DNA from: a filamentous cyanobacterium Phorm 6
GTDB taxonomy: Bacteria > Cyanobacteriota > Cyanobacteriia > Cyanobacteriales > Microcoleaceae
DNA length: 39,654 bases
Direction: 5' to 3'
NCBI GenBank assembly: GCA_003003725.1
Contig: PVWI01000016.1
Coordinates: 1 to 39,654, forward strand
The notes beneath the pieces are model-generated. The model ran no database searches. It was not told the origin of the DNA and was given only the letters and a program-made list of their open reading frames with translations. Below, in pieces: positions 15,634-25,022 of this stretch. The first letter of the stretch is position 1, and each line of letters begins with the position of its first letter. The position numbers and the translations under genes are program-made.

Positions 15634-16023
15634 ATGAACACCAAAACTTCTGAATCTGGCAAATTGATGATTCGGATTGCTGCAAGCGCGATCGCCTCCT
15701 GTGCTCTTTTCTCACCTCAAGCAACCTTCGCTCAAGCCAGCAGTTTAAATAATAATAACGCCCAACCACTGCAAGACTTTCAAACTCAAGACAACACCGA
15801 CCCTTTTTCCGGCCGCAGCAGCGGCAGCGGAATATTTGATTTAATTCACAGATCCCGATTGGGAGGCGGCCGCAGCATGGAAGAATTCAATACCGAACAG
15901 CGCCAAAATCTGAACGAGGCGGCCGCAGAATTTCGGAACAAACAGCGCCTACTACTGGAAAAACCAACAGTACCATCACAAGGGGCGATCGCACCTACAG
16001 AAATTACTGCCCCCGTCCCTTAA
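15634..16023 (+). CDS. Small exported protein of unknown function
   Basis: From ATG at 15634 (an upstream TTG at 15619 is rejected), the protein has 129 residues. Residues 1-34 form a Sec signal peptide: basic start, hydrophobic IRIAASAIASCALFS and a likely cleavage after AQA (33-35 region). The mature part is hydrophilic, with an Asn/Gln-rich segment, a Gly/Ser/Arg-rich segment (FSGRSSGSGIFDLIHRSRLG) and a helical QRQNLNEAAAEFRNKQRLLL. No cysteine pair or known enzyme motif is visible. It probably resides in the periplasm or outside the cell. I do not recognise a family. Confidence 0.7.
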   Translation: MNTKTSESGKLMIRIAASAIASCALFSPQATFAQASSLNNNNAQPLQDFQTQDNTDPFSGRSSGSGIFDLIHRSRLGGGRSMEEFNTEQRQNLNEAAAEFRNKQRLLLEKPTVPSQGAIAPTEITAPVP

Positions 16024-16028
16024 ATTTC

Positions 16029-16259
16029 GGTTTGTAGTCAGGACTTTAGTCCGAATTGACAGGTTTGTAGTCAGGACTTTAGTCCGAATTGACAGGTTTG
16101 TAGTCAGGACTTTAGTCCGAATTGACAGGTTTGTAGTCAGGACTTTAGTCCGAATTGACAGGTTTGTAGTCAGGACTTTAGTCCGAATTGACAGGTTTGT
16201 AGTCAGGACTTTAGTCCGAATTGACAGGTTTGTAGTCAGGACTTTAGTCCGAATTGACT
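16029..16259. repeat. 33-bp tandem repeat, seven copies
   Basis: The unit GGTTTGTAGTCAGGACTTTA plus GTCCGAATTGACA starts at 16029, 16062, 16095, 16128, 16161, 16194 and 16227, with essentially identical copies. Its centre GGACTTTAGTCC is the half-hairpin of the interspersed family at 36730-36786. Identity between units points to recent amplification. There are no unique spacers, so it is not a CRISPR array. Confidence 0.95.
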
Positions 16260-16342
16260 AAATTTATTCGAGATCAAAAACTGAAGTCAGAACGATGGAA
16301 CCTTGAAGAAGGACTGAAGTCCGAACGATCGAACCATTGCCT

Positions 16343-17701
16343 TTAATCTCGTTCCAACCACGCCCGCATTTTACCCGGATTCAGCAAACCGTAAGGATCG
16401 ACCAACTCTTTAAACTGCAACTGTTCCACATTAACACTCTTCATCCCTCCATCTTCCAAGATAAAAGTGTGAGGATTGGCAATCAGCGCGCCTCGCTCTT
16501 CGTGATCGCGAATAATTTCATTTAGCCGCGATTCTGTAGTGTAGCGAACTATTTGCAAAGCCGCCGCGATCGCCCTGCCGTTCATCCGCAAAAACTCCAA
16601 GTGCATCATCACCTCATCCCCATAATAATTGTACAGTTCCTCAATTAATTTTAAACCTCGATCTGCCGGAAAAAGCGTCTGCAAATAAGTCAGCGACGGG
16701 TCAGCGCTGCGGGCGTGCAAAGTTGTATGATTCCAAGTATATTCAGCAATTGCCGCACCTTTGCTCGCTTCTTGCGCGCTTTTTTGATAGCAAATTGTGC
16801 CGCCATATTCGCGCACCAAATCTTGCAGCGGTTCCAGACAAGATTCAGCTACCATCAACAAAGCGCAGTGCTTCCCTTCAGGAATCGCATCGCGGAAAGC
16901 AGCAAAATAAGCAGGAATCGGCCAAGCACAAACACAAATTAGTTTTTTGATAATTCCGTCAGCATCGCCCAAAGCTTGACCGAAGTTTGCCGATGTCATA
17001 AAATCATCAAAAGCCACGATGATTTCCGCCCAAGGATAAGCAGGGGCGAGGGGAATTTCTAACTCAGTAATAATCCCATTTGTGCCGTAAGCATGATTGA
17101 CTTTCTGCACTTCATCGCCCCGCAATTCGATGACGCGCGGCTCATCTTCCATTGTAACTACTCGCACCGCATGAAGATTTCCGCGATCGCGCAATTGTCC
17201 GTAAGTTATCGAACCAATTCCCCCGCTACCGCCGCCGATAAATCCGCCAATCGTTGCGGTGCGGTAGGTTGAGGGAACCATCCGCAATTCCCAACCAGAT
17301 TCTCGCGCTTGTTTGTCGAAAACCGACATTTTCACCCCCGGTTCTACGCAAGCCAAACCCGGTTTTATCCAGCGAATACTGTTCATTTTAGTTGTATCTA
17401 AAATGACACCGCCGTTGAGGGGAATACACTGCCCGTAATTGCCCGTTCCCGCACCTCTGACAGTCAGCGGAATCTTCGATTTGACGCAGGCTTTTGCTAC
17501 GCGCAAAATTTCGGCTTCGCTGGCGGGACGAACTACTATATCTCCTGTTTTATCACTTAAGATAGGTTGCAAAACTGGACTGAAGTGATAATAATCTTGA
17601 GATAGCTTGACAACTTGCGCGCGATCGCGAATTATTTCGATTCCCGACAGTTCCGAACAAAAAGCATCCCAGTCAATACCTTGAATCGCACTTGCAGTCA
17701 T
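16343..17701 (-). CDS. FAD-binding oxidase/dehydrogenase, GlcD-like
   Basis: A 452-residue flavoprotein of the PCMH/VAO type. The FAD-binding half includes RPASEAEILRVAKACVKSKI, PLTVRGAGTGNYGQCIPLNG (about 79-98), and TIGGFIGGGSGGIGSITYGQ (about 149-168), the classic P-loop-like pyrophosphate contacts. The C-terminal half ends with VDPYGLLNPGKM, typical of glycolate/D-lactate dehydrogenase relatives. It would oxidise a 2-hydroxy acid or related substrate, but which one cannot be told. GAGGAAACAAAATG gives a good ribosome-binding site. It lies 166 bp downstream of a methyltransferase gene in the same direction. Confidence 0.88.
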   Translation of the reverse strand: MTASAIQGIDWDAFCSELSGIEIIRDRAQVVKLSQDYYHFSPVLQPILSDKTGDIVVRPASEAEILRVAKACVKSKIPLTVRGAGTGNYGQCIPLNGGVILDTTKMNSIRWIKPGLACVEPGVKMSVFDKQARESGWELRMVPSTYRTATIGGFIGGGSGGIGSITYGQLRDRGNLHAVRVVTMEDEPRVIELRGDEVQKVNHAYGTNGIITELEIPLAPAYPWAEIIVAFDDFMTSANFGQALGDADGIIKKLICVCAWPIPAYFAAFRDAIPEGKHCALLMVAESCLEPLQDLVREYGGTICYQKSAQEASKGAAIAEYTWNHTTLHARSADPSLTYLQTLFPADRGLKLIEELYNYYGDEVMMHLEFLRMNGRAIAAALQIVRYTTESRLNEIIRDHEERGALIANPHTFILEDGGMKSVNVEQLQFKELVDPYGLLNPGKMRAWLERD

Positions 17702-17867
17702 TTTGTTTCCTCAATCCTGACAGTATTATATATTTTCTCTCTTTCGGACTCAGTAACATAAAATACTAACTGCCATCTTTCTTTAAGCGGTAAGGTGCTG
17801 AGGTTGCACCTACATAGCAGGACTGCTTTTTTCAATTAACAAATCCCCCAAACACCGCCATACCGTA

Positions 17868-18590
17868 TTATTTCCAAGGAACCGCCACAGTCTCAAATCC
17901 CGCATTTGCCAGCATTTCCAACTGTGCCTCAAGTGTCGCTAGGCGATCGGGATTAGAATACCCGTAAGAAACACTCGTCCCCACCTTTGCCCGAATTTGT
18001 GCTAAAGTTTCCCCCTGACTTAGCGCCCAATCTTCCCGCGCCGCTTGATAAATATCCTTCATTGCTGCTGATTCCGATAAAACAGGATCGGCATTCCAAA
18101 AACAGCCGCCAGCAGTTAAACTTTCGCCAATCCGTTGAAACAATTTCAGCTTCATCTCATCCTCAAGATGGTGAATTGCCAGAGATGAAATGCCAGCATT
18201 AAACTTATCGCCCAAACCTGAAAAATTTGGATTGTTCGCCCATTCTCCAAAATCCAATTCTATGCCAGTCCACCTAGCTGCATATCCTGCCGACTCTATT
18301 TTGGCGCGGGCAAAATCCAGCATTCGCGGCGAATAATCCACAGCAACAATTTCCGCAGACGGGTAGCGTTGCAGAACTTTTAAACTCAGTTCCCCCGTAC
18401 CGCAGCCGAGTTCTAAAATCCGCTGGTTGGTGCTAGCAATGCAGGCTGCTAATACATCCAGCATTTCGTCATATTTCGGTAAAAGCCGCCGAATGCCAGT
18501 ATCAAAATCCGCAGTATTGACGAAAACTTCTCCCGGAAAAATTTCGTTGTTCGCAGGTGAGACAGTAGAGTCAGAATTCACGATCGCCAA
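17868..18590 (-). CDS. SAM-dependent class I methyltransferase
   Basis: The SAM-binding motif I is ILELGCGTGELSLKVL (about 74-89), followed by EIVAVDYSPRMLDFAR for motif II and a later LTAGGCFWNADPVL segment. The length (240 residues) fits a small-molecule methyltransferase. The start is uncertain: the frame opens at TTG (18590), a GTG lies three codons inside, and the first in-frame ATG is far downstream inside the domain. No substrate can be inferred. It precedes the FAD oxidase gene on the same strand and may share its transcript. Confidence 0.85.
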   Translation of the reverse strand: MAIVNSDSTVSPANNEIFPGEVFVNTADFDTGIRRLLPKYDEMLDVLAACIASTNQRILELGCGTGELSLKVLQRYPSAEIVAVDYSPRMLDFARAKIESAGYAARWTGIELDFGEWANNPNFSGLGDKFNAGISSLAIHHLEDEMKLKLFQRIGESLTAGGCFWNADPVLSESAAMKDIYQAAREDWALSQGETLAQIRAKVGTSVSYGYSNPDRLATLEAQLEMLANAGFETVAVPWK

Positions 18591-18977
18591 CCATAGACTA
18601 CAATTGCAATCCTAACGTAGATACAGCAAAAAGTACGCGCGGCGCAGCTACCCCGTAGGAAATCGCCACTATAAAGTTATGCGTATTTTTACGGATCAGC
18701 GAAACACTCGCGGTAAAATATAATTAACCATCCCTTGTACATTCCAGTCTTGCTTTACCCCAAGCGCTAGCCAAACACTCAGTAGATTTTAAATTTTAGA
18801 TTTGGGATTTACTCCCATATAAGATGAATCTGGTTAAACTTTTGTCTAAAAATTTGTGTTCTCCACGACAAAATTCGTGGGCAATTATATCCATTTTGGG
18901 CTGTAGCCTGAAAAAGCAGTGTTATGTTAGTAGTGAATAAAATCAAATTAATATTCAACCTCACACTTGAGGATACC
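18591..18977. other. 387-bp spacer before the first cyclase gene
   Basis: AT-rich DNA with a small hairpin, CCACG-acaaaatt-CGTGG, at about 18862-18879. It ends in TTGAGGATACCATG, the ribosome-binding site and start of the cyclase gene. I find no CRP-like palindrome here and no RNA gene. Confidence 0.4.
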
Positions 18978-20447
18978 ATGCGCCAGTTAATCTCTCGCAG
19001 TCTGGCTGCCATCAGCAAATTAATTTACAAGCGAATTCTCCTTGCGGTGACAATTTTATTTTGTGTAGGTGTAGGAGTAGCGATGGCAAATATGTCTCGT
19101 CTTTCCTCCAACCTCATCGAATCGCAAGCCCTCCAAAATGCCACCCTCTACGCCCAAGCAATTAAAGAAGCCCGTACCCTTTACAGTTCCGATGTTGTTA
19201 ATCCTCTAAACACCGCTAAAGCGATTAACTTTACCCACGACAACAACCCGACCAAAGTAACAGTTCCAGTCCCGGCCACCTTCTTAATAGAACTGGGCAA
19301 CCATATCACCAACAAAAATCCCGAAGTATCAGTTCGCCTCTACAGCGACTACCCGTTTCCCTGGCGGCGAAAAGAAGGCGGATCTAGAGACGATTTTGAA
19401 CGTCAAGCTATTACCTATTTAACCCAAAATTCCAATAAACAATTTTTCAGAACAGAGGAATTTCGCGGCAAACCAGCATTTCGATATGCCGAGGCAGATA
19501 TTCTCACTCCTAGCTGCATCAACTGTCACAACACTAGCCCAAACAGTCCTAAAACTGACTGGAAAATTGGAGATGTCCGAGGCATATTAGAAATTACTCA
19601 ACCTCTGGAAACCATCACTAAAAAAACTCACAACGGACTGAAAAACCTGTTTTTACTATTAGCTGGAATTTCAACTTTAGGCATCGCCGGATTAACTTTA
19701 TCTATCAGCAAGTTGCGCCAAAATGCTAAACAATTAGAACAGCGCGTCAGGGAACGCACGGCACAATTGCAAGAAACTAATGTAGAATTGTTGAAAGAAC
19801 AAGAAAAGAGCGATCGCCTGCTGCTCAATATTTTACCCGAATCCATTGCTGCTAGGTTAAAAGACGGTCAAAGCAGTATCGCTGACGGCTTCGCAGAAGT
19901 CACGATTTTGTTTGCGGATATCGTGGGCTTTACCGTACTTTCAGCACAAATATCTCCCGAAGAATTGCTCGTTTTTCTCAACGAAATTTTTTCAGCCTTC
20001 GATGGGCTGACGGAAAAGTACGGATTGGAAAAAATCAAAACAATTGGAGATGCTTACATGGTAGTCGGAGGTTTGCCAAATCCCAGCACCAACCACGCCG
20101 AAAACATTGCAGAAATGGCCTTAGATATGCAGGACGAATTAGCAAAATTTAATGTCAAACATCATGCAGGAATTAACATTCGCATCGGCATCAATACCGG
20201 GCCTGCCATTGCGGGAGTTATTGGCACCAAAAAATTCATTTACGACCTCTGGGGCGATGCCGTCAATACAGCAGCCCGAATGGAATCCCACGGAATTCCC
20301 GGCGCGATTCAAGTCACACAATCAACTTACAATATCTTGCAAAACAAATATCTGTTTGAAGACAGAGGAGTTATCCACATCAAAGGCAAGGGCGATATGA
20401 ATACTTATTTGCTTGCAGGCCGGTTAGTCAGCGCAGTTTTGGTTTAA
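18978..20447 (+). CDS. Class III adenylate cyclase with haem-type DUF3365 sensor
   Basis: From ATG at 18978 (GAGG five bases upstream) the protein has 489 residues. A membrane helix (about 20-37) and a second (about 222-243) enclose a sensor domain of DUF3365/Tll0287 type. It contains TPSCINCHNTS, a CxxCH haem-attachment motif (C180-H184), as in the c-type haem PAS-like protein Tll0287. A coiled coil (250-280) leads to the cyclase domain: metal acids D314 (LFADIVGFT) and D358 (KTIGDAY), adenine-selecting K354 and D423 (YDLWGDAVN), and transition-state N430 and R434. The Lys/Asp pair indicates ATP, hence cAMP. The haem would face the periplasm or lumen and could sense redox state or a gas. A second cyclase follows in the same direction after 247 bp of repeats. 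Confidence 0.92.
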   Translation: MRQLISRSLAAISKLIYKRILLAVTILFCVGVGVAMANMSRLSSNLIESQALQNATLYAQAIKEARTLYSSDVVNPLNTAKAINFTHDNNPTKVTVPVPATFLIELGNHITNKNPEVSVRLYSDYPFPWRRKEGGSRDDFERQAITYLTQNSNKQFFRTEEFRGKPAFRYAEADILTPSCINCHNTSPNSPKTDWKIGDVRGILEITQPLETITKKTHNGLKNLFLLLAGISTLGIAGLTLSISKLRQNAKQLEQRVRERTAQLQETNVELLKEQEKSDRLLLNILPESIAARLKDGQSSIADGFAEVTILFADIVGFTVLSAQISPEELLVFLNEIFSAFDGLTEKYGLEKIKTIGDAYMVVGGLPNPSTNHAENIAEMALDMQDELAKFNVKHHAGINIRIGINTGPAIAGVIGTKKFIYDLWGDAVNTAARMESHGIPGAIQVTQSTYNILQNKYLFEDRGVIHIKGKGDMNTYLLAGRLVSAVLV

Positions 20448-20492
20448 TTTGTTTATTATATTATTCAGGCATCTGCTAGATAAGAAGACCGA

Positions 20493-20624
20493 GCGGTTGA
20501 AACCGCTTCTACACCAACAAAACCCGCCTCCGCGGGTTGAATAGCGGGCGATTAAAATTAGGTTATCTTCTTAATTCAGTCCGCGGAGGCGGACTTCGTT
20601 TGTGTAGGCGCGGTTTCAACCGCC
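20493..20624. repeat. GCGGTTTCAACCGC inverted repeat, copy 2
   Basis: Two oppositely oriented copies of a composite of about 45 bp, GCGGTTGAAACCGC...ACAAAACCCGCC and GGCGGACTTCGTTTGTGTAG...GCGGTTTCAACCGCC, face each other across about 40 bp. The whole could form a large imperfect hairpin between the two cyclase genes, separating their transcripts. Confidence 0.8.
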
Positions 20625-20694
20625 GTCTTATCTTCGTTGACTGGGTTTATTTTTCCGATGTCCTAAATTAGCCATTTGTGCAATAGTAAATTCT

Positions 20695-22107
20695 ATGTCA
20701 GCGCGCCTTCTATCCTTCTTGAATTTTTTCAAATCTCGCTTATCCAGACAAATAGCTTTGTGGGTATTTGCTAGCATTCTTGTCATAGAGGGAATTATTT
20801 TAGTCCCCTCCTATTTTAGGCGCGAAAATGAACTTTTAACTCAACTGGAACAGCTATCTCGGCCGACAGTTGATTCCCTCGAATTTTTGCTCGCCCAAGA
20901 TGTCTCCGATCGCACTTTGTTTCAAGAAGAAGTAAAAAATATTACTAAGGATTCTCAAGTAGTATTAGGAGTATCTATTTACCAAGCTAACGGTGAGTTA
21001 ATATATACACTTGGCGAACAGCCTCAAATCAGTTTAAATGAACTGAAAATTGCTCGTATAGTTCACAAGCAAAATTTCGATCGCAATCGCTACGATGTGG
21101 CTTGGACTGAGCGACATTTGGGAAGAGATTACATCTTAATTGTTCGTCACGATGCGTCCACCGTTCAACCAGAACTTTACGCATTTATCGGGCGTATTGC
21201 TATTTTAGTCATCATTATATCAGCTTTTGTCGCTTCTGTAACTATGCTTTTTTTAGGGGTGACAGTAATTGCACCAATTTTGAGATTGCGCGATGACTTG
21301 ATCGCTGCTGGAGACGCTTTGAGCAAAGATCGAGAAAAACCTGATTTTTACTCTTTATCTGTCAAGCGCGATGACGAGTTGGGAGAAGTCATGGTTGCAT
21401 TCAATCAAATGTTTCAGCGAGTATATAAGGAAATCGCACAGCGGAAAGAAGCTGAGGAAATATTGCGCGCCGAACAAGAAAAGTCGGAACGTTTACTGCT
21501 AAATATCTTACCAGCAATGATTGCCGATCGCCTAAAACAAGGCCAGATAAATATTGCAGACGGATTTGCCGAGGTGACGGTACTATTTGCCGATATTGTA
21601 GGCTTTACCGAAATATCCTCCCGCACGTCTCCTGAAGAATTAGTCAAATTGCTTAACAAAATTTTTTCAGCTTTCGATCGGTTAAGCGAGAAACATGGCT
21701 TAGAAAAAATTAAGACCATCGGCGACAATTATATGGTAGCAGGTGGTTTGCCACTGCCCTGTACAAATCATGCAGAATGTATTGCCGAAATGGCCCTGGA
21801 AATGCAGCAGGAAATCATGAAATTCCGCGACGAATGCGGCAAACCTCTCAGTATCCGCATTGGCATTAATACTGGGCCTGTTGTAGCAGGTGTCATCGGT
21901 ACTAAAAAGTTTATTTACGATTTGTGGGGAGATGCGGTGAATACAGCAAGTCGCATGGAATCCCAGGGACTTCCTGGTAAAATTCAAGTTAGCAGATCAA
22001 CTTATAAGTTGCTGTGCGATAAGTATTTGTTGGAAAAGCGCGGTAAAATTAATGTCAAAGGTAAAGGGGCAATGATAACTTATTTTTTGATAGGCAAAAA
22101 AATGTAA
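20695..22107 (+). CDS. Membrane adenylate cyclase with HAMP domain
   Basis: A 470-residue sensor cyclase. Membrane helices lie at about 21-38 and 165-190 and enclose a 125-residue extracytoplasmic sensor without cysteines. A HAMP domain (about 190-245) and coiled coil precede the class III cyclase domain. Metal acids are D300 (LFADIVGFT) and D344 (KTIGDNY); K340 and D409 (YDLWGDAVN) specify adenine; N416 and R420 complete the site. The catalytic domain is closely similar to that of the preceding gene, while the sensors are unrelated, so a catalytic duplication with domain exchange is likely. It makes cAMP in response to a signal outside the membrane. Confidence 0.92.
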   Translation: MSARLLSFLNFFKSRLSRQIALWVFASILVIEGIILVPSYFRRENELLTQLEQLSRPTVDSLEFLLAQDVSDRTLFQEEVKNITKDSQVVLGVSIYQANGELIYTLGEQPQISLNELKIARIVHKQNFDRNRYDVAWTERHLGRDYILIVRHDASTVQPELYAFIGRIAILVIIISAFVASVTMLFLGVTVIAPILRLRDDLIAAGDALSKDREKPDFYSLSVKRDDELGEVMVAFNQMFQRVYKEIAQRKEAEEILRAEQEKSERLLLNILPAMIADRLKQGQINIADGFAEVTVLFADIVGFTEISSRTSPEELVKLLNKIFSAFDRLSEKHGLEKIKTIGDNYMVAGGLPLPCTNHAECIAEMALEMQQEIMKFRDECGKPLSIRIGINTGPVVAGVIGTKKFIYDLWGDAVNTASRMESQGLPGKIQVSRSTYKLLCDKYLLEKRGKINVKGKGAMITYFLIGKKM

Positions 22108-22202
22108 CTGACAAATTTGATCGATCGCCCTGGAATACCTGATATGGCTGCAGACGTTGCAGGGCTGCCGTACACAACACGAAACTAGATTTTTTTTTAA
22201 TG

Positions 22203-22235
22203 AACCGCGAAGACGCTAAGGACGCGAAGGAAGAA
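22203..22235. repeat. Interspersed (A)ACCGCGAAGACGCTAAGGACGC repeat
   Basis: ACCGCGAAGACGCTAAGGAC followed by GCGAAGGAAG belongs to a family common in cyanobacterial spacers. A reverse-oriented relative, CTTCCTCTGCGCCCTCTGCG, lies at about 25669-25688. Confidence 0.65.
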
Positions 22236-22328
22236 AAGAGAAGAGGAAAGAAGAAGAGATGAAAAGTTCACAATTGAGTAGGTTGTGCTATATTACAATG
22301 CAATTTGATATTAGTTACAGGCGCAAAA

Positions 22329-23633
22329 ATGACGATAAATCCAGAACAGAACTCTTCTAATTCACCGATTTGGCAGCCCTTCACGCAAATGAAAACTGCT
22401 CCTGCGCCGCTGAAGGTAATTCGCGGCAAAGGAGTGCTGCTGGAATTAGAAGACGGGCGGCAAATTCTTGACTGTATTTCTAGTTGGTGGGTGACGATTC
22501 ATGGGCACAGTCATCCGGTTCTGGCTGAGGCTCTTTACAAACAAGCTCAAACTTTAGAACACGTAATTTTTGCCGGATTTACGCACGAACCAGCCCAGAA
22601 ACTTGCCGATAAATTGATAACTCATACGCCTGATTCTTTGACGCGGATTTTCTTTTCGGATAACGGTTCTACTGCTGTTGAAGTTGCTCTGAAAATGGCA
22701 TTTCAATATTGGCTAAATCTCGGAGAAACTAACCGCACTAGCTTTATTAGTTTTGAGGGAGGTTATCACGGTGATACTGTGGGCGCGATGTCTGCTGGCA
22801 GAAGTTCGCTGTGGTGGGAACCTTTTGCGCCTTTAATGTTTCCTGGGGATGTTGTGCCTTTTCCGGCGACTTTTGACGGCGATGCGGAGGTGGAAAGCAA
22901 GGAGGCGGAGAGTTTGGAGAAATTGGAGTTTTTGTTGCAGCAGGGCGGCTGTGCGGGCATTTTTATTGAGCCTTTGGTGCAAGGTGCTGGGGGAATGCGA
23001 ATGTGCCGCCCTGAGTTTTTGCGGGCGATCGCACAAATGGCCCGTCAGTATAATGTATTGTTGATTTACGATGAAGTGATGACTGGTTTTGGCCGCACGG
23101 GCGAACTGTTTGCCTCGGTTAAATCTGGAACTGCACCGGATATCATGTGTTTGTCTAAGGGATTGTCTGGCGGTTGCTTGCCACTTTCTGTCACAATGGC
23201 ATCGGAGGATATTTATCAAGCTTTCTGGCGAGATGAATCGGACAAAGCTTTTTATCACGGTCATTCTTACACCGGAAATCCGTTAGCTTGTGCGGTGGGT
23301 GTGGCATCCTTGGAGCTTTTGGAGCAAAACCCAAATGTGTACCAAGGGATGGAAAAACTGCACCGCAAATACCTGAATCAATGGCTGATAAATCATCCTA
23401 AACTCGAACGGATTCGGACTTGCGGCACTATTGCAGCAATGGATGTCAAAACCGAAAGCAGTTCCGGTTATTTTAATGACATCGCTCCTATGTTGAAAGC
23501 CAGATTTCTCGAAGCGGGCTTTTTGCTCCGCCCCTTGGGAAATACGCTTTACTTGATGCCTCCCTACTGCATTGCTCCTGATGAATTAGAATCGATTTAT
23601 CGGGTGATTCGTCAGGTTTTGGATACTCTGTAA
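22329..23633 (+). CDS. bioA: Adenosylmethionine-8-amino-7-oxononanoate aminotransferase
   Basis: BioA makes 7,8-diaminopelargonate from 7-keto-8-aminopelargonate in biotin synthesis. From ATG at 22329 the protein has 434 residues. It begins with IWQPFTQM, typical of Bio[11 protein letters not shown] (51-60) lines the substrate pocket; [11 protein letters not shown] (248-258) binds the PLP ring; K277 in CLSKGLSGG forms the Schiff base. An upstream TTG in frame (22305) is rejected. bioB follows after 17 bp, so they form an operon. Many cyanobacteria lack BioA and use the suicide enzyme BioU, so the presence of a normal bioA here is informative. bioF, bioD and bioC are not in this window. Confidence 0.95.
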   Translation: MTINPEQNSSNSPIWQPFTQMKTAPAPLKVIRGKGVLLELEDGRQILDCISSWWVTIHGHSHPVLAEALYKQAQTLEHVIFAGFTHEPAQKLADKLITHTPDSLTRIFFSDNGSTAVEVALKMAFQYWLNLGETNRTSFISFEGGYHGDTVGAMSAGRSSLWWEPFAPLMFPGDVVPFPATFDGDAEVESKEAESLEKLEFLLQQGGCAGIFIEPLVQGAGGMRMCRPEFLRAIAQMARQYNVLLIYDEVMTGFGRTGELFASVKSGTAPDIMCLSKGLSGGCLPLSVTMASEDIYQAFWRDESDKAFYHGHSYTGNPLACAVGVASLELLEQNPNVYQGMEKLHRKYLNQWLINHPKLERIRTCGTIAAMDVKTESSSGYFNDIAPMLKARFLEAGFLLRPLGNTLYLMPPYCIAPDELESIYRVIRQVLDTL

Positions 23634-23650
23634 ACCCTTTAATTTTAGTA

Positions 23651-24694
23651 ATGAATTTACCCAATTGGAACGATTTGGCTGACGACGCGCTGGCGGGCAA
23701 ATGTCTCTCTCGCGAGCAATCTTTAGCCGTATTGCGTGCACCGGATGAGGTTTTGCTGGAACAACTAAACGCAGCTTATCGGGTGCGCCGCCATTACTGG
23801 GGAAACCGCGTCAGATTGCACTATTTGCTAAACGCTCAAAGCGGCCTTTGTCCTGAAGATTGCCATTATTGTTCTCAGTCCAAAATCTCGACTGCGGAAA
23901 TAGAAAAATATCCGCTTTTAGCTAAGGAAAAAATTCTGGAGGCGGCCGGGCGCGCGGCAGATTTAAAAGCTGGTACGTTTTGTTTGGTAATTTCTGGCCG
24001 CCAACCCAACGCATCTACTTTCGATCGCGTTTTGGATGCTGTCGAGACTGTGAAAGCAAATTATAACCTGAAAATTTGCGCTTGTTTGGGGTTGTTGAGC
24101 GAGGAGCAAACTCACCGTTTGGCTAAAGCTGGAGTCGATCGCGTAAATCACAATCTCAATACTTCCGAATCATATCACACGGACATCTGCACAACTCACA
24201 CTTTTGGCGATCGGGTCGAAACCGTCGAACACGTCAAAGCAGCCGGAATCACCACTTGTTCCGGCGGCATTTTGGGGATGGGCGAATCGGATGATGATGC
24301 GATCGATTTAGCGCTGTCGTTGCGAAAATTGGGCGTTACCAGCGTCCCAGTCAACTTTTTTATTCCGATCCCCGGAACGCCCTTTGCCGAGGTTAATCGC
24401 TTAAATCCCCGCCAATGTTTGCGAATTCTCTGCTTGTTCCGATTTTTGCTTCCCAGCCAAGAAATTCGGATTGCTGGGGGACGGGAGGTGCATTTGCGAT
24501 CTCTGCAACCTCTGGGACTGTACCCTGCTAATTCTATCTTTGTGGGCGATTATCTGACTACCCCCGGACAAGCGGCTAATCAAGATTGGGATATGATTCG
24601 AGATGCGGGATTTGCGATCGAATCTCCCGACGGTTCAATGTTAGAAGTTGATTCAGCAGTTACCGAATTTGCAGAAAAAATCCTCGTTTCTTAA
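23651..24694 (+). CDS. bioB: Biotin synthase
   Basis: BioB is the radical SAM enzyme that inserts sulfur into dethiobiotin, the last step of biotin synthesis. The [4Fe-4S]/SAM cluster motif is C67-x3-C71-x2-C74 in [24 protein letters not shown], the GILGMGE block and [10 protein letters not shown] are further BioB signatures, and [12 protein letters not shown] near the end carries the arginine that ligates the second cluster. The length (347 residues) is normal. It follows bioA by 17 bp without a terminator. No SD is obvious, so translation may depend on the upstream gene. Confidence 0.96.
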   Translation: MNLPNWNDLADDALAGKCLSREQSLAVLRAPDEVLLEQLNAAYRVRRHYWGNRVRLHYLLNAQSGLCPEDCHYCSQSKISTAEIEKYPLLAKEKILEAAGRAADLKAGTFCLVISGRQPNASTFDRVLDAVETVKANYNLKICACLGLLSEEQTHRLAKAGVDRVNHNLNTSESYHTDICTTHTFGDRVETVEHVKAAGITTCSGGILGMGESDDDAIDLALSLRKLGVTSVPVNFFIPIPGTPFAEVNRLNPRQCLRILCLFRFLLPSQEIRIAGGREVHLRSLQPLGLYPANSIFVGDYLTTPGQAANQDWDMIRDAGFAIESPDGSMLEVDSAVTEFAEKILVS

Positions 24695-24720
24695 CTTCGA
24701 TCCAATGCTGTTACAAAGCG

Positions 24721-25008
24721 TTCGTAGTGAGGACTTTAGTCCGCATAAATCAGAGGACTAAAGTCCTCACTACCAACCAATTTCAAATAGCGTTCGTAGT
24801 GAGGACTTTAGTCCGCATAAATCAGAGGACTAAAGTCCTCACTACCAACCAATTTCAAATAGCGTTCGTAGTGAGGACTTTAGTCCGCATAAATCAGAGG
24901 ACTAAAGTCCTCACTACCAACCAATTTCAAATAGCGTTCGTAGTGAGGACTTTAGTCCGCATAAATCAGAGGACTAAAGTCCTCACTACGAACCAATCTA
25001 AAATCATG
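24721..25008. repeat. 72-bp tandem palindromic repeat, four copies
   Basis: Units begin with TTCGTAGTGAGGACTTTAGT at 24721, 24793, 24865 and 24937. Each contains the complementary second arm AGGACTAAAGTCCTCACTAC. Units are almost identical. Because 72 is divisible by three, the array gives an apparently open frame with a 24-residue peptide repeat, which is an artefact. The array separates bioB from the next gene. Confidence 0.95.
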
Positions 25009-25022
25009 CAAGAGGGGAAATT

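Noticed and set aside
16029-16259. Possible CRISPR array
   Set aside because: The 33-bp units are directly joined, with no unique spacers, and no cas genes are nearby.
22305-22328. ILVTGA before bioA as a remnant of BioD or as the bioA start
   Set aside because: Only six residues resemble anything; the ATG at 22329 gives the normal BioA start.
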